Origin: Flavobacteriaceae bacterium
GTDB taxonomy: Bacteria; Bacteroidota; Bacteroidia; Flavobacteriales; Flavobacteriaceae
DNA: 22,604 nt
Direction: 5' to 3'
NCBI GenBank assembly: GCA_002702385.1
Contig: NZZF01000021.1
Coordinates: forward strand, 28,547 to 51,150
Shown here: positions 8,145 to 15,526 of the stretch, in pieces
Position numbering within the stretch: position 1 is the first letter of the stretch
Layout of the letters: each line of letters opens with the position of its first letter
Program-made: the position numbers and the translations under genes
Notes under the pieces: generated by a model
Database searches by the model: none
The model's input: the letters and a program-made list of their open reading frames with translations, nothing else
What the model was told of the DNA's origin: nothing

Positions 8145-9554
8145 ATGAACTATAAAAAAATCATAAAATCAGATATTTTAGAAACTATCTCAAAAATAGC
8201 AGACGAAAACGGTTATGAAATTTTTGTAGTTGGAGGTTATGTGAGAGACAGTATTCTTGGAAAAAAAGTTAAGAAAGATATTGATATTTTGGTATTAGGG
8301 AACGGAATTGAATTTGCTAATCTTGTGGCCTTAAATTTGAAAATTAAGATACAGGTTTTTAAAAATTTTGGAACTGCAATGATTAAGAATAAAGGTTTTC
8401 AAATTGAATTTGTTGGCGCAAGAAAAGAAAGTTACAGTGAATCTTCAAGAAATCCTGAAATTAAAAAAGGTACTCTATATGATGATTTGTCTAGAAGAGA
8501 TTTTACTATAAATGCGTTGGCTATTAAGCTGAATGGAAAAGAAAAAGGTGAATTAATTGATAACCATAATGGATTAAATGATTTAAATAATAATATTTTA
8601 AAAACTCCCAAAGATCCAATTAAAACTTTTCATGATGATCCATTAAGAATGTTAAGAGCAATTAGGTTTTCTACACAATTAAATTTTGAGATTGATAAGA
8701 ATGACTTTGAATGTATTAAAAATGAATCAGAAAGAATAAATATAATATCTATGGAAAGAATTAATGATGAATTAAATAAAATATTAATTTCTACAAAACC
8801 ATCAATTGGATTAAATCTACTTGACAAAGCTGGTTTACTTAAAAAATTAATTCCAGAGCTTTACTCTTTACATGGAATTGAAGAAGTTGAAGGCAAAAAA
8901 CACAAGGATAATTTTTATCATACTCTACAAGTTCTTGACAATATTTCTGAAAATACTAACAATGTTTGGTTAAGATGGGTCGCTCTGCTTCACGATATAG
9001 GAAAACCTAAAACAAAAAGATATAGCAAAAAAAATGGATGGTCGTTCCATGGCCATGAATATGTTGGGTCAAAAATGGTAAGTGATATATTTAAGAGATT
9101 GAAACTTCCTTTGAATGAAACTTTAAAATATGTTAAAAAATTAATTCTTTTAAGTTCAAGACCAATTGTTTTGTCATTAGATGACACAACAGATTCAGCA
9201 GTCAGAAGACTAGTATATGATGCTGGAGATGATATTGATGATTTAATGACATTATGTGAGGCAGATATTACCACAAAAAATAAATTTTTAAAAGAAAAAT
9301 ATTTAAACAATTTTAAAATCGTTAGAAAAAAAATTAAAATTGTTGAAGAAAGAGATAGAGTGAGAAATTTTCAACCACCAATTACAGGTGAAGAAATTAT
9401 GAATTATTTCAAAATTAAACCATGTAAAGAGATTGGTCAAATTAAAAATTTCATAAAAGAATCCATTCTTAATGGTGATATTGAAAATTCACATAAACAG
9501 GCATATAATTTGATGATAGAAAAAGGAAAAGAATTAGGTCTACAGAATGATTAA
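8145..9554 (+). CDS. cca: CCA-adding tRNA nucleotidyltransferase with HD domain
   Basis: Adds or repairs the 3'-terminal CCA of tRNAs. It has 469 residues. The N-terminal class II nucleotidyltransferase head carries VVGGYVRDSILG (Gly30-Asp35), KKDIDILV with metal-binding Asp45/Asp47, SRRDFTINALAI (Arg117-Asp119) and DDPLRMLRAIRF (164-175). From about residue 255 there is an HD phosphohydrolase-type domain: His259, LLHDIGKPKTKR (His283-Asp284) and FHGHEYVGSKM. This architecture is usual in Bacteroidota. It starts with no gap after the preceding stop and overlaps ctaA by 8 bases. A poly(A) polymerase activity is a less likely alternative. Confidence 0.93.
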   Translation: MNYKKIIKSDILETISKIADENGYEIFVVGGYVRDSILGKKVKKDIDILVLGNGIEFANLVALNLKIKIQVFKNFGTAMIKNKGFQIEFVGARKESYSESSRNPEIKKGTLYDDLSRRDFTINALAIKLNGKEKGELIDNHNGLNDLNNNILKTPKDPIKTFHDDPLRMLRAIRFSTQLNFEIDKNDFECIKNESERINIISMERINDELNKILISTKPSIGLNLLDKAGLLKKLIPELYSLHGIEEVEGKKHKDNFYHTLQVLDNISENTNNVWLRWVALLHDIGKPKTKRYSKKNGWSFHGHEYVGSKMVSDIFKRLKLPLNETLKYVKKLILLSSRPIVLSLDDTTDSAVRRLVYDAGDDIDDLMTLCEADITTKNKFLKEKYLNNFKIVRKKIKIVEERDRVRNFQPPITGEEIMNYFKIKPCKEIGQIKNFIKESILNGDIENSHKQAYNLMIEKGKELGLQND

Positions 9555-10140
9555 AAATTTTAAAACTACTATTAAAGCTTCATTTATATTGGTCCTACTT
9601 GTAATTTTTGCTGGTTCAATGGTTAGAATGACTGGAAGTGGTATGGGATGTCCAGACTGGCCTAAATGTTTTGGATATTTAATTCCTCCAACAACTGAAA
9701 AAGATGTTTTTTGGAAATCTAATTTCAAGTACAAAAAAGGAGTTATGATTCTAAAAAATGAAAAATTTTATTCTGCCAAAAATAATTTTTTAAGTTCAGA
9801 TGAATTTATCTTGTCAAATTGGTTAGAATATACTAAACATGATTACAACGAATTTAGTGTAATCAATACCTGGTTTGAATTTATAAATAGATTAATTGGA
9901 GCCATTGCTGGAATTGCTACTCTAATTATGTTTATTTTTTCAATTAATTATATTAAAACAAGCCCTTCCATAACCTTTATGTCATTCTTAGTAGTAATAT
10001 CAATGTTATTTCAAGCATGGTTGGGAAAACTTGTTGTGGACTCAAATTTAGCACCATATAAAATTTCAGTTCACATGTTTATGGCTATTATAATTTTATG
10101 TTTAATTATTTTAATTTACAGGAAATCTTATGCTAAATAA
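9547..10140 (+). CDS. ctaA: Heme A synthase, N-terminal half (split gene)
   Basis: CtaA/COX15 oxidises the heme O methyl group to give heme A for cytochrome oxidase. The usual protein is one chain of about 330-345 residues with two similar four-helix halves. This 197-residue protein is the first half: TM1 (about 9-28), a long periplasmic loop opening with TGSGMGCPDWPKCFG (Cys35/Cys41, positions equivalent to the conserved disulfide), then three helices, with the heme ligand His176 in ISVHMFMA. The first-half TM2 has FEFINRLIG, with Asn114 where many homologues have His. It ends at TAA 10138-10140 in the cytoplasmic linker between halves; the second half begins at an ATG 11 bases inside it. 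Confidence 0.88.
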   Translation: MIKNFKTTIKASFILVLLVIFAGSMVRMTGSGMGCPDWPKCFGYLIPPTTEKDVFWKSNFKYKKGVMILKNEKFYSAKNNFLSSDEFILSNWLEYTKHDYNEFSVINTWFEFINRLIGAIAGIATLIMFIFSINYIKTSPSITFMSFLVVISMLFQAWLGKLVVDSNLAPYKISVHMFMAIIILCLIILIYRKSYAK

Positions 10141-10537
10141 AATTAATATTAAACACTTACTAGTTTTTTCTTTGTTTCTAATGGTAGTTCAAATATTTAT
10201 TGGCACTGGGGTTAGAGAGTTTATCGATGAACAAACTAAACTATATGGCAGATTAAATAAAAATCTATGGCTAAGCAATCCTTCATTTAATTTTTATTTT
10301 CACAGATCATTCTCAATACTAATTTTCCTTGTAAATGGACTTTTATTTATCATTTCAAAGAAATTAAATATGTCGATGAAATATATAAATATTGTAATGA
10401 TTCTTATTTTGTTTGAAATTATTATTGGAGCAGTTATGTATTACTTTTCATTTCCAATAATGTCGCAACCGTTACACTTAATGATTGCAATATTAATTTT
10501 TGTAATTCAATTTTATTGGTATTTGAAAATTAATTAG
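10130..10537 (+). CDS. ctaA: Heme A synthase, C-terminal half (split gene)
   Basis: A 135-residue, four-helix membrane protein equal to the second half of CtaA: IKHLLVFSLFLMVVQIFIGTGVREFIDEQ, then FHRSFSILIFL (heme ligand His58), a third helix, and QPLHLMIAI (ligand His116). Together with the preceding 197 residues the total is 332, so little or nothing is lost. The frame is +1 relative to the first half. ATG 10130-10132 overlaps the upstream stop (ATGCTAAATAA), an arrangement suited to translational coupling. Removing one base at the junction would fuse the halves. It is convergent with the next gene, overlapping by 8 bases. Confidence 0.85.
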   Translation: MLNKINIKHLLVFSLFLMVVQIFIGTGVREFIDEQTKLYGRLNKNLWLSNPSFNFYFHRSFSILIFLVNGLLFIISKKLNMSMKYINIVMILILFEIIIGAVMYYFSFPIMSQPLHLMIAILIFVIQFYWYLKIN

Positions 10538-11600
10538 TTCTAAGCATCTCACTACTTTCATAATTGCTCAAAAGATAATTAAAAGATGATTCCATTATTT
10601 GTCCCATGTTAGTACAATACTTAAAATCATTATCTTTTGTAAGATGATAAATTTGTTGAGTTAGTTTCCTCACATTCTCATCGTTTGAAATTGAATCATT
10701 TTTCATAGACCTTAATAGATTATCAACTCTTTTTTGAGACCCTAAAATTCTTTTAACTATTATTGCTCTCTCTTCTATTTTATATTGATTAATTGAATCT
10801 GGAATTAGTTTTTCTTTAATTAATTCAACGACTGGCATATTTTCTTTAAATAATTGAGGTCTGTAAACTTTAAAATCAGCTTCATAGCTTTGTTGATCAA
10901 AATCTATTGCTCGGATTTTATATACAACTTGATCAAAATCATGAATAGGAATTATGACATAATTATAAGATCTCATATCACCAAGCAATCTAATCATACA
11001 TCTTTCACTAAATTTTACAAACTCCTTAGCTATTTGAGATTTCTCATTATCATTACAAGATTTAAGTTTATTATCAAAAAAATCATCCCCAGGAATTCCA
11101 GAGATGTGTTCTTCAATTAATGTATTATTATTTAAAATAAAATTCAAATTATATGGTGATGTGATATGTTCTAGCTCAAGACCATAAATTCTAGATGAGT
11201 CAGCTTTTTTAATATAATAATAAGTAAAATTATCATTCAACTTATTTCTAACTTTTACTCTAAATGGATTTGAATTTCCAAAAGTACAGTAGTCAATACC
11301 ATCTATTGTTATAAATTCAGTATTAGTATCACTACCATCAGAATATAGAACATTATATATTTTTTTTAAATTGTTTTCAAGTTCTAGTCTCTCGTTATCA
11401 TTGTAATAAACTCTTTGCCAAAGAGTATTATTATCATTTGAATCAAAAACATCTACAGAACCAACATATCTTAGTAAGTCATCGTATTGAACAGGCAAAT
11501 CCTCCACTCTATTGTAATTTTTCAAGTATTGAAAGAAAAGATCACTAATTTTATAGGATGGCTTTTTATTTGATATTTTAACATCTCGTCTATGTTCCAA
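10530..11600 (-). CDS. Conserved flavobacterial protein of unknown function, kinase-like residue pattern
   Basis: A 356-residue soluble protein with no signal peptide or membrane segment. I recognise it as a conserved uncharacterised protein found beside uvrB in flavobacteria, but know no assigned function. The order of conserved-looking blocks resembles a divergent protein-kinase-like fold: YYYIKKADSS (Lys131/132, like the ATP-anchoring Lys), YGLELEH (a possible helix-C Glu), LIEEHISGIPGD (a possible hinge), LLGDMRSYNYVI (Asp208…Asn213, like the HxDxxxxN catalytic loop) and IRAIDFDQQSYE (Asp233, like the metal-binding Asp of DFG). This is inference from motif order only. The start is TTG at 11600 (MEHRRDV); no ATG lies near. 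It is divergent from uvrB across 74 bases and convergent with ctaA. Confidence 0.75.
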   Translation of the reverse strand: MEHRRDVKISNKKPSYKISDLFFQYLKNYNRVEDLPVQYDDLLRYVGSVDVFDSNDNNTLWQRVYYNDNERLELENNLKKIYNVLYSDGSDTNTEFITIDGIDYCTFGNSNPFRVKVRNKLNDNFTYYYIKKADSSRIYGLELEHITSPYNLNFILNNNTLIEEHISGIPGDDFFDNKLKSCNDNEKSQIAKEFVKFSERCMIRLLGDMRSYNYVIIPIHDFDQVVYKIRAIDFDQQSYEADFKVYRPQLFKENMPVVELIKEKLIPDSINQYKIEERAIIVKRILGSQKRVDNLLRSMKNDSISNDENVRKLTQQIYHLTKDNDFKYCTNMGQIMESSFNYLLSNYESSEMLRTN

Positions 11601-11674
11601 TTAATTATTTTTAGATATGTTGTAACAATTATTAAAGTTATATAAATTACTTTTATCTAGTTCAAAAATAAATT

Positions 11675-13654
11675 TTGATTAATTTTTCTTTAAAATCTAA
11701 TTACAAGCCTGCGGGTGATCAACCAGAAGCAATTAATAAATTAATTGATGGTATTAATAATAATGAAAAATTTCAAGCTCTTGAAGGTGTAACTGGATCT
11801 GGAAAAACTTTTACAATTGCTAACGTTCTTGAAAAAACAAATAGACCAACGCTAGTCTTAGCTCACAATAAAACATTAGCAGCACAGCTATTTTCTGAAC
11901 TTAAAGAATATTTTCCAAATAACTTAGTTGAATATTTTGTTTCATATTATGATTATTATCAACCAGAAGCATATATTCCAGTTACGAATACATACATTGA
12001 AAAAGATTTATCAATTAACGATGAAATAGAAAAATTAAGACTAAGTACAACATCAAGTTTATTAAGTGGAAGAAGAGATGTAATAGTTGTTGCATCTGTT
12101 TCTTGTTTATATGGAATTGGAAACCCGATTGAGTATAGAAAGAATACGATACATGTAGATTTAAACTCATCTATTTCGAGAACTGAACTTTTGAAAAGTC
12201 TTGCTAATTCACTTTATAGTAGATCTCAAATTGATTTAGAACCAGGAACATTTAGAGTTCAAGGTGATATAATTGAAGTTTATTTAAGCTATAGAGATTC
12301 GAAGATTAGATTTAGTTTTTTTGGAGATGAGATAGAATCCATTGAGGAATTAAATGAAAAAAATAAATTAAAACTTGAATCTATTTCAATTTTTCCAGCA
12401 AACATGTTTGCAACACAAAATGATGTACTATTTAAGGCAATGGATCAAATAAGAATTGATCTCGGAAAGCAGGTTGAATATTTTAAAGAGATAGGTAAAC
12501 ACCTTGAGGCTAAAAGATTAGAAGAAAGAACATTATTTGATTTAGAGATGATGCAAGAACTTGGATATTGCTCAGGAATTGAAAACTATTCAAGGTATAT
12601 TGATGGTCGTAAGCCTGGGACTAGACCATTTTGTTTAATAGATTATTTTCCTGATGACTTTATTACTATTATTGATGAAAGTCACGTAACAATCCCTCAA
12701 ATAAGAGCAATGTATGGAGGAGATAGAAGCAGAAAAGAAAATTTGGTAGAGTATGGATTTAGACTACCTGCGGCAATGGATAATAGACCATTAAAATTTG
12801 ATGAATTTGAAATATTACAAAATCAAACAATTTATGTAAGTGCTACACCTTCAGATTATGAAATGCTTAAATGTGAGGGAATTGTTGTTGAACAAACTTT
12901 ACGTCCTACTGGACTTTTAGATCCCGAAATTGAAGTAAGAGAAACAAAAAATCAGATTGATGATATTATAAATGAAGTTCAAGAAAGAATAGAAAGCAAT
13001 GAGAGAATTTTAATAACAACTCTTACAAAGCGAATGTCAGAAGAATTAGTAAAATACTTTTTAAATGTAAATATTAAATCAAGATACATACATAGCGATG
13101 TTGATACAATTGAAAGAATTGAAATATTAAATCAATTAAGATCAGGAACATTTGATGTTCTTGTTGGTGTTAATTTACTTAGAGAAGGATTAGATCTTCC
13201 TGAAGTTTCCTTAGTAATTATTCTAGATGCTGACAAGGAAGGTTTTTTGAGAAGTAGAAAATCGTTAATTCAAACAATAGGTAGAGCTGCTAGAAATATT
13301 AATGGAAAAGCAATAATGTATGCAGACAAGATTACTAAAAGCATGCAAGAAACTATTGATTTAACAAAAAAAAGAAGAGCAAAACAAGAATTATTTAACC
13401 TACAAAATAAAATAACTCCCAAACAAATAATCAAGAATGTTAAGGATACATTTGAAAAAGAAAAAATAACAGATGATATATCAGTAATTAAAATTGATGA
13501 TAAATCAAAAGTTAATCTAAATATAACTAAAGCCGAAAAAGAGAAATTAATTAGAGAAATAAGAAAACAAATGGAAAATGCTGCTAAAGAACTTAATTTT
13601 CTAGAAGCTGCGAGATTGAGGGATTTAATCGATATTTATAAAAAAAGCGGATAA
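11675..13654 (+). CDS. uvrB: UvrABC excision repair subunit B
   Basis: DNA-damage verification helicase of nucleotide excision repair; loaded by UvrA, recruits UvrC. At 659 residues it is full length. Walker A is GVTGSGKT (38-45); the damage-probing beta-hairpin is YYDYYQPEAY (91-100); the Walker B/DEAD-like motif is DESH (334-337); then YVSATPSDYE and the C-terminal helicase motifs GVNLLREGLDLPEVSLV and SLIQTIGRAARN. The last 35 residues form a UVR domain (KQMENAAKELNFLEAARLRD) for UvrC contact. The start is TTG at 11675, giving MINFSLKSNYKPAGDQP as expected. The stop codon lies inside a strong terminator hairpin. Confidence 0.98.
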   Translation: MINFSLKSNYKPAGDQPEAINKLIDGINNNEKFQALEGVTGSGKTFTIANVLEKTNRPTLVLAHNKTLAAQLFSELKEYFPNNLVEYFVSYYDYYQPEAYIPVTNTYIEKDLSINDEIEKLRLSTTSSLLSGRRDVIVVASVSCLYGIGNPIEYRKNTIHVDLNSSISRTELLKSLANSLYSRSQIDLEPGTFRVQGDIIEVYLSYRDSKIRFSFFGDEIESIEELNEKNKLKLESISIFPANMFATQNDVLFKAMDQIRIDLGKQVEYFKEIGKHLEAKRLEERTLFDLEMMQELGYCSGIENYSRYIDGRKPGTRPFCLIDYFPDDFITIIDESHVTIPQIRAMYGGDRSRKENLVEYGFRLPAAMDNRPLKFDEFEILQNQTIYVSATPSDYEMLKCEGIVVEQTLRPTGLLDPEIEVRETKNQIDDIINEVQERIESNERILITTLTKRMSEELVKYFLNVNIKSRYIHSDVDTIERIEILNQLRSGTFDVLVGVNLLREGLDLPEVSLVIILDADKEGFLRSRKSLIQTIGRAARNINGKAIMYADKITKSMQETIDLTKKRRAKQELFNLQNKITPKQIIKNVKDTFEKEKITDDISVIKIDDKSKVNLNITKAEKEKLIREIRKQMENAAKELNFLEAARLRDLIDIYKKSG

Positions 13655-13668
13655 TTTATCCGCTTTTT
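13642..13668 (+). terminator. Bidirectional Rho-independent terminator between uvrB and the hsp20 gene
   Basis: A perfect inverted repeat: GCGGATA (13647-13653), loop ATT, TATCCGC (13657-13663), flanked by AAAAA on the left and TTTTT on the right, which extends the pairing and supplies a U tract on either strand. It includes the uvrB stop codon and lies 3 bases from the end of the convergent small heat-shock gene, so it serves both. It is one of the few GC-rich spots in the window. Confidence 0.85.
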
Positions 13669-13670
13669 AT

Positions 13671-14078
13671 TTATTTTACTTGAATTGATTTGATTTTATT
13701 TTGTTTCAATTCTTTAACTTTTGGAAGAAATATTTTTAAAATTCCATTATCATATATTGAATATATTTTTCCAATATTAACTTCTTCAGGTATTCTGAAA
13801 TTTTTTTCAAACTGAGAATAATTAAATTGTCTCTTAAAAAAATTATTTTCAAGTTTATTTTTCTCAGAAGAAAGTTTAGATACTTTTAAGTTATTTTCTT
13901 CAACTTCGACTGAAAAGTCTTTCTTATTAAAACCAGGAACTGAAAATTCAATTAAAAATTCTTTATCAGTGTCAATAATATTGTAAGGAGGAATATCATT
14001 ATAAATATTCGATCCAAAAAAATTATTTATAAAGTCTTCAAAAAAGACAGGTTTAGTGTTATGTGTTATCATATTCAT
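13671..14078 (-). CDS. Small heat-shock protein (Hsp20/alpha-crystallin family)
   Basis: An ATP-independent chaperone that holds unfolding proteins. It has 135 residues: a short N-terminal arm with PVFFEDFINNFFG, then an alpha-crystallin domain from about residue 32 to 125, with PPYNIIDTDKEFLIEFSVPG, FNKKDFSVEVEENNLKVS, F..RQFNYSQFEKNFRIPEEV and the closing YDNGILKIFLPK (the NGxLxxxLPK signature). The C-terminal extension IKSIQVK holds an I-x-V/I-type anchor. ATG at 14078 is used; a second in-frame ATG lies two codons on. Repeated TGTCA elements upstream (14142-14188) may control it. sucC lies upstream on the same strand, 112 bases away. Confidence 0.93.
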   Translation of the reverse strand: MNMITHNTKPVFFEDFINNFFGSNIYNDIPPYNIIDTDKEFLIEFSVPGFNKKDFSVEVEENNLKVSKLSSEKNKLENNFFKRQFNYSQFEKNFRIPEEVNIGKIYSIYDNGILKIFLPKVKELKQNKIKSIQVK

Positions 14079-14141
14079 AATTATTATTTTTTATTAAACA
14101 TTTAAAACACATGTACTAAAAATGAGCCAAGCACCTAATAA

Positions 14142-14188
14142 TGTCATTATGTCATATAATTAACGAAAATTAGTGTCATTTTGACACT
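14142..14188 (-). promoter_or_regulatory. Candidate operator: TGTCA/TGACA repeats upstream of the small heat-shock gene
   Basis: A perfect 7-bp inverted repeat, AGTGTCA-TTT-TGACACT (14172-14188), lies just past the sucC stop. Two direct TGTCAT copies follow at 14142-14147 and 14150-14155. The same pentamer thus occurs three times (plus once inverted) in 47 bases. It could be a regulator site for the heat-shock gene; the palindrome could alternatively help end sucC transcription, though its U tract is poor. Confidence 0.4.
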
Positions 14189-14190
14189 TA

Positions 14191-15381
14191 CTATAAAACT
14201 TCTTTGATTTTTTGAGGAACTTCACTGAATTCAACAGCGCTGTAAATTTTTAAACCCGCATTGTCAATTATTTTTTTTGCTTCCTCAGCATTAGTTCCTT
14301 GCAGTCTTACTATTATTGGAACTTTAATTTTATCACCCATATTTTTATATGCATCAACAATACCATTAGCAACTCTATCACATCTAACTATTCCACCAAA
14401 AATATTTACCAATACTGCCTTAACTTTCGGATCTCTAAGAATCAAATTAAAAGCTACTTCTACTCTTTTTGCATCAGCTGTACCACCAACATCAAGAAAA
14501 TTAGCAGGCTCTCCACCAGATTGTTTAATCAAATCCATAGTAGCCATAGCTAAACCTGCACCATTTACCATACAACCTATGTTTCCATCTAAATCAACAT
14601 AATTCAATCCAACTTCTTTAGCTTCAGTTTCAACAGGGTTTTCTTCACTTAAATCTCTTAAAGCCTCATATTCTTTATGACGAATTAAGGAATTATCATC
14701 TAATACCATTTTTGCATCTACGGCTAATATCTTATTATCTGAAGTTTTTAAAACAGGATTAATTTCAAGTAATGAAGCATCAGACTCAATGAATGCATTA
14801 TATAATTTTAAAGAAAAGGACAGCATATTTTTAAAAGCTTGACCACTTAAACCTAAATTAAACGCAATTGTTCTTAACTGATTAGGCATTAAACCTAAAA
14901 GAGGGTCGATTTCTTCATAGAAAATTAAATCGGGGGTTTCATCAGCAACTTTTTCTATATCCATACCACCTTGTCTTGAATACATTATCATATACTTTGA
15001 AGTATTTCTATTTAGAAGTACAGAAAAATAATATTCTTCAGGATCTGATTCACCTGGATAATAAACATCTTCTGCAATTAAAATTTTCTGAACAAATTTT
15101 CCTTCTTTTGGTGTTTGAGGAGTTTTTAACATCATACCCAAAATATCGGATGAAAAAACCTTTAATTCTTCAATACTTTTAGCAACTTTTACTCCACCAC
15201 CTTTTCCTCTTCCTCCAGCATGAATTTGAGCTTTTACAACAAACCATTCAGTTCCTGTTTCTTGTTTTAAAGATTTTGCAACATTTTCAACTTCATGAAT
15301 ATTTTCAGTAACCTTACCTCGTTGAATTGGGACATCAAAATTTGACAATATGGTTTTAGCTTGGTATTCGTGGAGATTCAT
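14191..15381 (-). CDS. sucC: Succinate–CoA ligase (ADP-forming), beta subunit
   Basis: The TCA-cycle enzyme that makes ATP (or GTP) from succinyl-CoA; the beta chain carries the nucleotide site. It has 396 residues, the standard length. An ATP-grasp domain follows MNLHEYQAKTIL: the phosphate-binding HAGGRGKGGGVKVAK (residues 54-68), LLEINPVL (Glu206, Asn208) and VDAKMVLDD (Asp222). The CoA-ligase-like C-terminal domain shows GNIGCMVNGAGLAMATMD (266-283), FLDVGGTAD and VNIFGGIVRCD. The alpha subunit gene sucD is not adjacent, which is common in Bacteroidota. A good TTTG-N19-TAnnTTTA promoter lies just upstream. Confidence 0.98.
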   Translation of the reverse strand: MNLHEYQAKTILSNFDVPIQRGKVTENIHEVENVAKSLKQETGTEWFVVKAQIHAGGRGKGGGVKVAKSIEELKVFSSDILGMMLKTPQTPKEGKFVQKILIAEDVYYPGESDPEEYYFSVLLNRNTSKYMIMYSRQGGMDIEKVADETPDLIFYEEIDPLLGLMPNQLRTIAFNLGLSGQAFKNMLSFSLKLYNAFIESDASLLEINPVLKTSDNKILAVDAKMVLDDNSLIRHKEYEALRDLSEENPVETEAKEVGLNYVDLDGNIGCMVNGAGLAMATMDLIKQSGGEPANFLDVGGTADAKRVEVAFNLILRDPKVKAVLVNIFGGIVRCDRVANGIVDAYKNMGDKIKVPIIVRLQGTNAEEAKKIIDNAGLKIYSAVEFSEVPQKIKEVL

Positions 15382-15399
15382 AATTTGACCTAAAATTAC

Positions 15400-15430
15400 T
15401 AAATCTAATCTGTTTTACCTTTTAATCAAA
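15400..15430 (-). promoter_or_regulatory. sucC promoter, Bacteroidota -33/-7 type
   Basis: On the minus strand TTTG (15430-15427), a 19-base spacer and TAGATTTA (15407-15400) match the Bacteroidota TTTG-N19-TAnnTTTG pattern with one mismatch at the last base. The -7 box ends 18 bases before the sucC ATG, giving a short leader. This is the best two-box match I found in the window. Confidence 0.5.
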
Positions 15431-15513
15431 TTAGTTTTTTGTTTTATTTATAACTAATTCATTTTAATTTATTATAAAACAGTTTTTTAAAGCCAATATT
15501 TTGCATAAAATTT

Positions 15514-15521
15514 TAGTTTTG
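15514..15521 (+). promoter_or_regulatory. Candidate -7 promoter element for lysA
   Basis: TAGTTTTG fits TAnnTTTG exactly and ends 5 bases before the lysA ATG, so a transcript from it would be nearly or fully leaderless. No -33 TTTG is seen at the expected spacing, so support is weak. The rest of the 145-base gap between sucC and lysA is AT-rich with no other clear signal. Confidence 0.3.
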
Positions 15522-15526
15522 CAGAC

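Noticed and set aside
8990..9310. Open frame on the - strand inside cca (106 codons)
   Set aside because: It lies opposite the HD domain of a clearly coding gene and shows only low-complexity Phe/Ser/Leu composition.
11601..11674. Divergent promoters between the kinase-like gene and uvrB
   Set aside because: AT-rich partial matches to TAnnTTTG exist on both strands but none has a -33 box at good spacing, so I could not support a specific site.
14261..14602. Open frame on the + strand inside sucC (113 codons)
   Set aside because: It is antisense to a full-length, well-conserved sucC, has no family resemblance, and is the kind of shadow frame expected in this composition.
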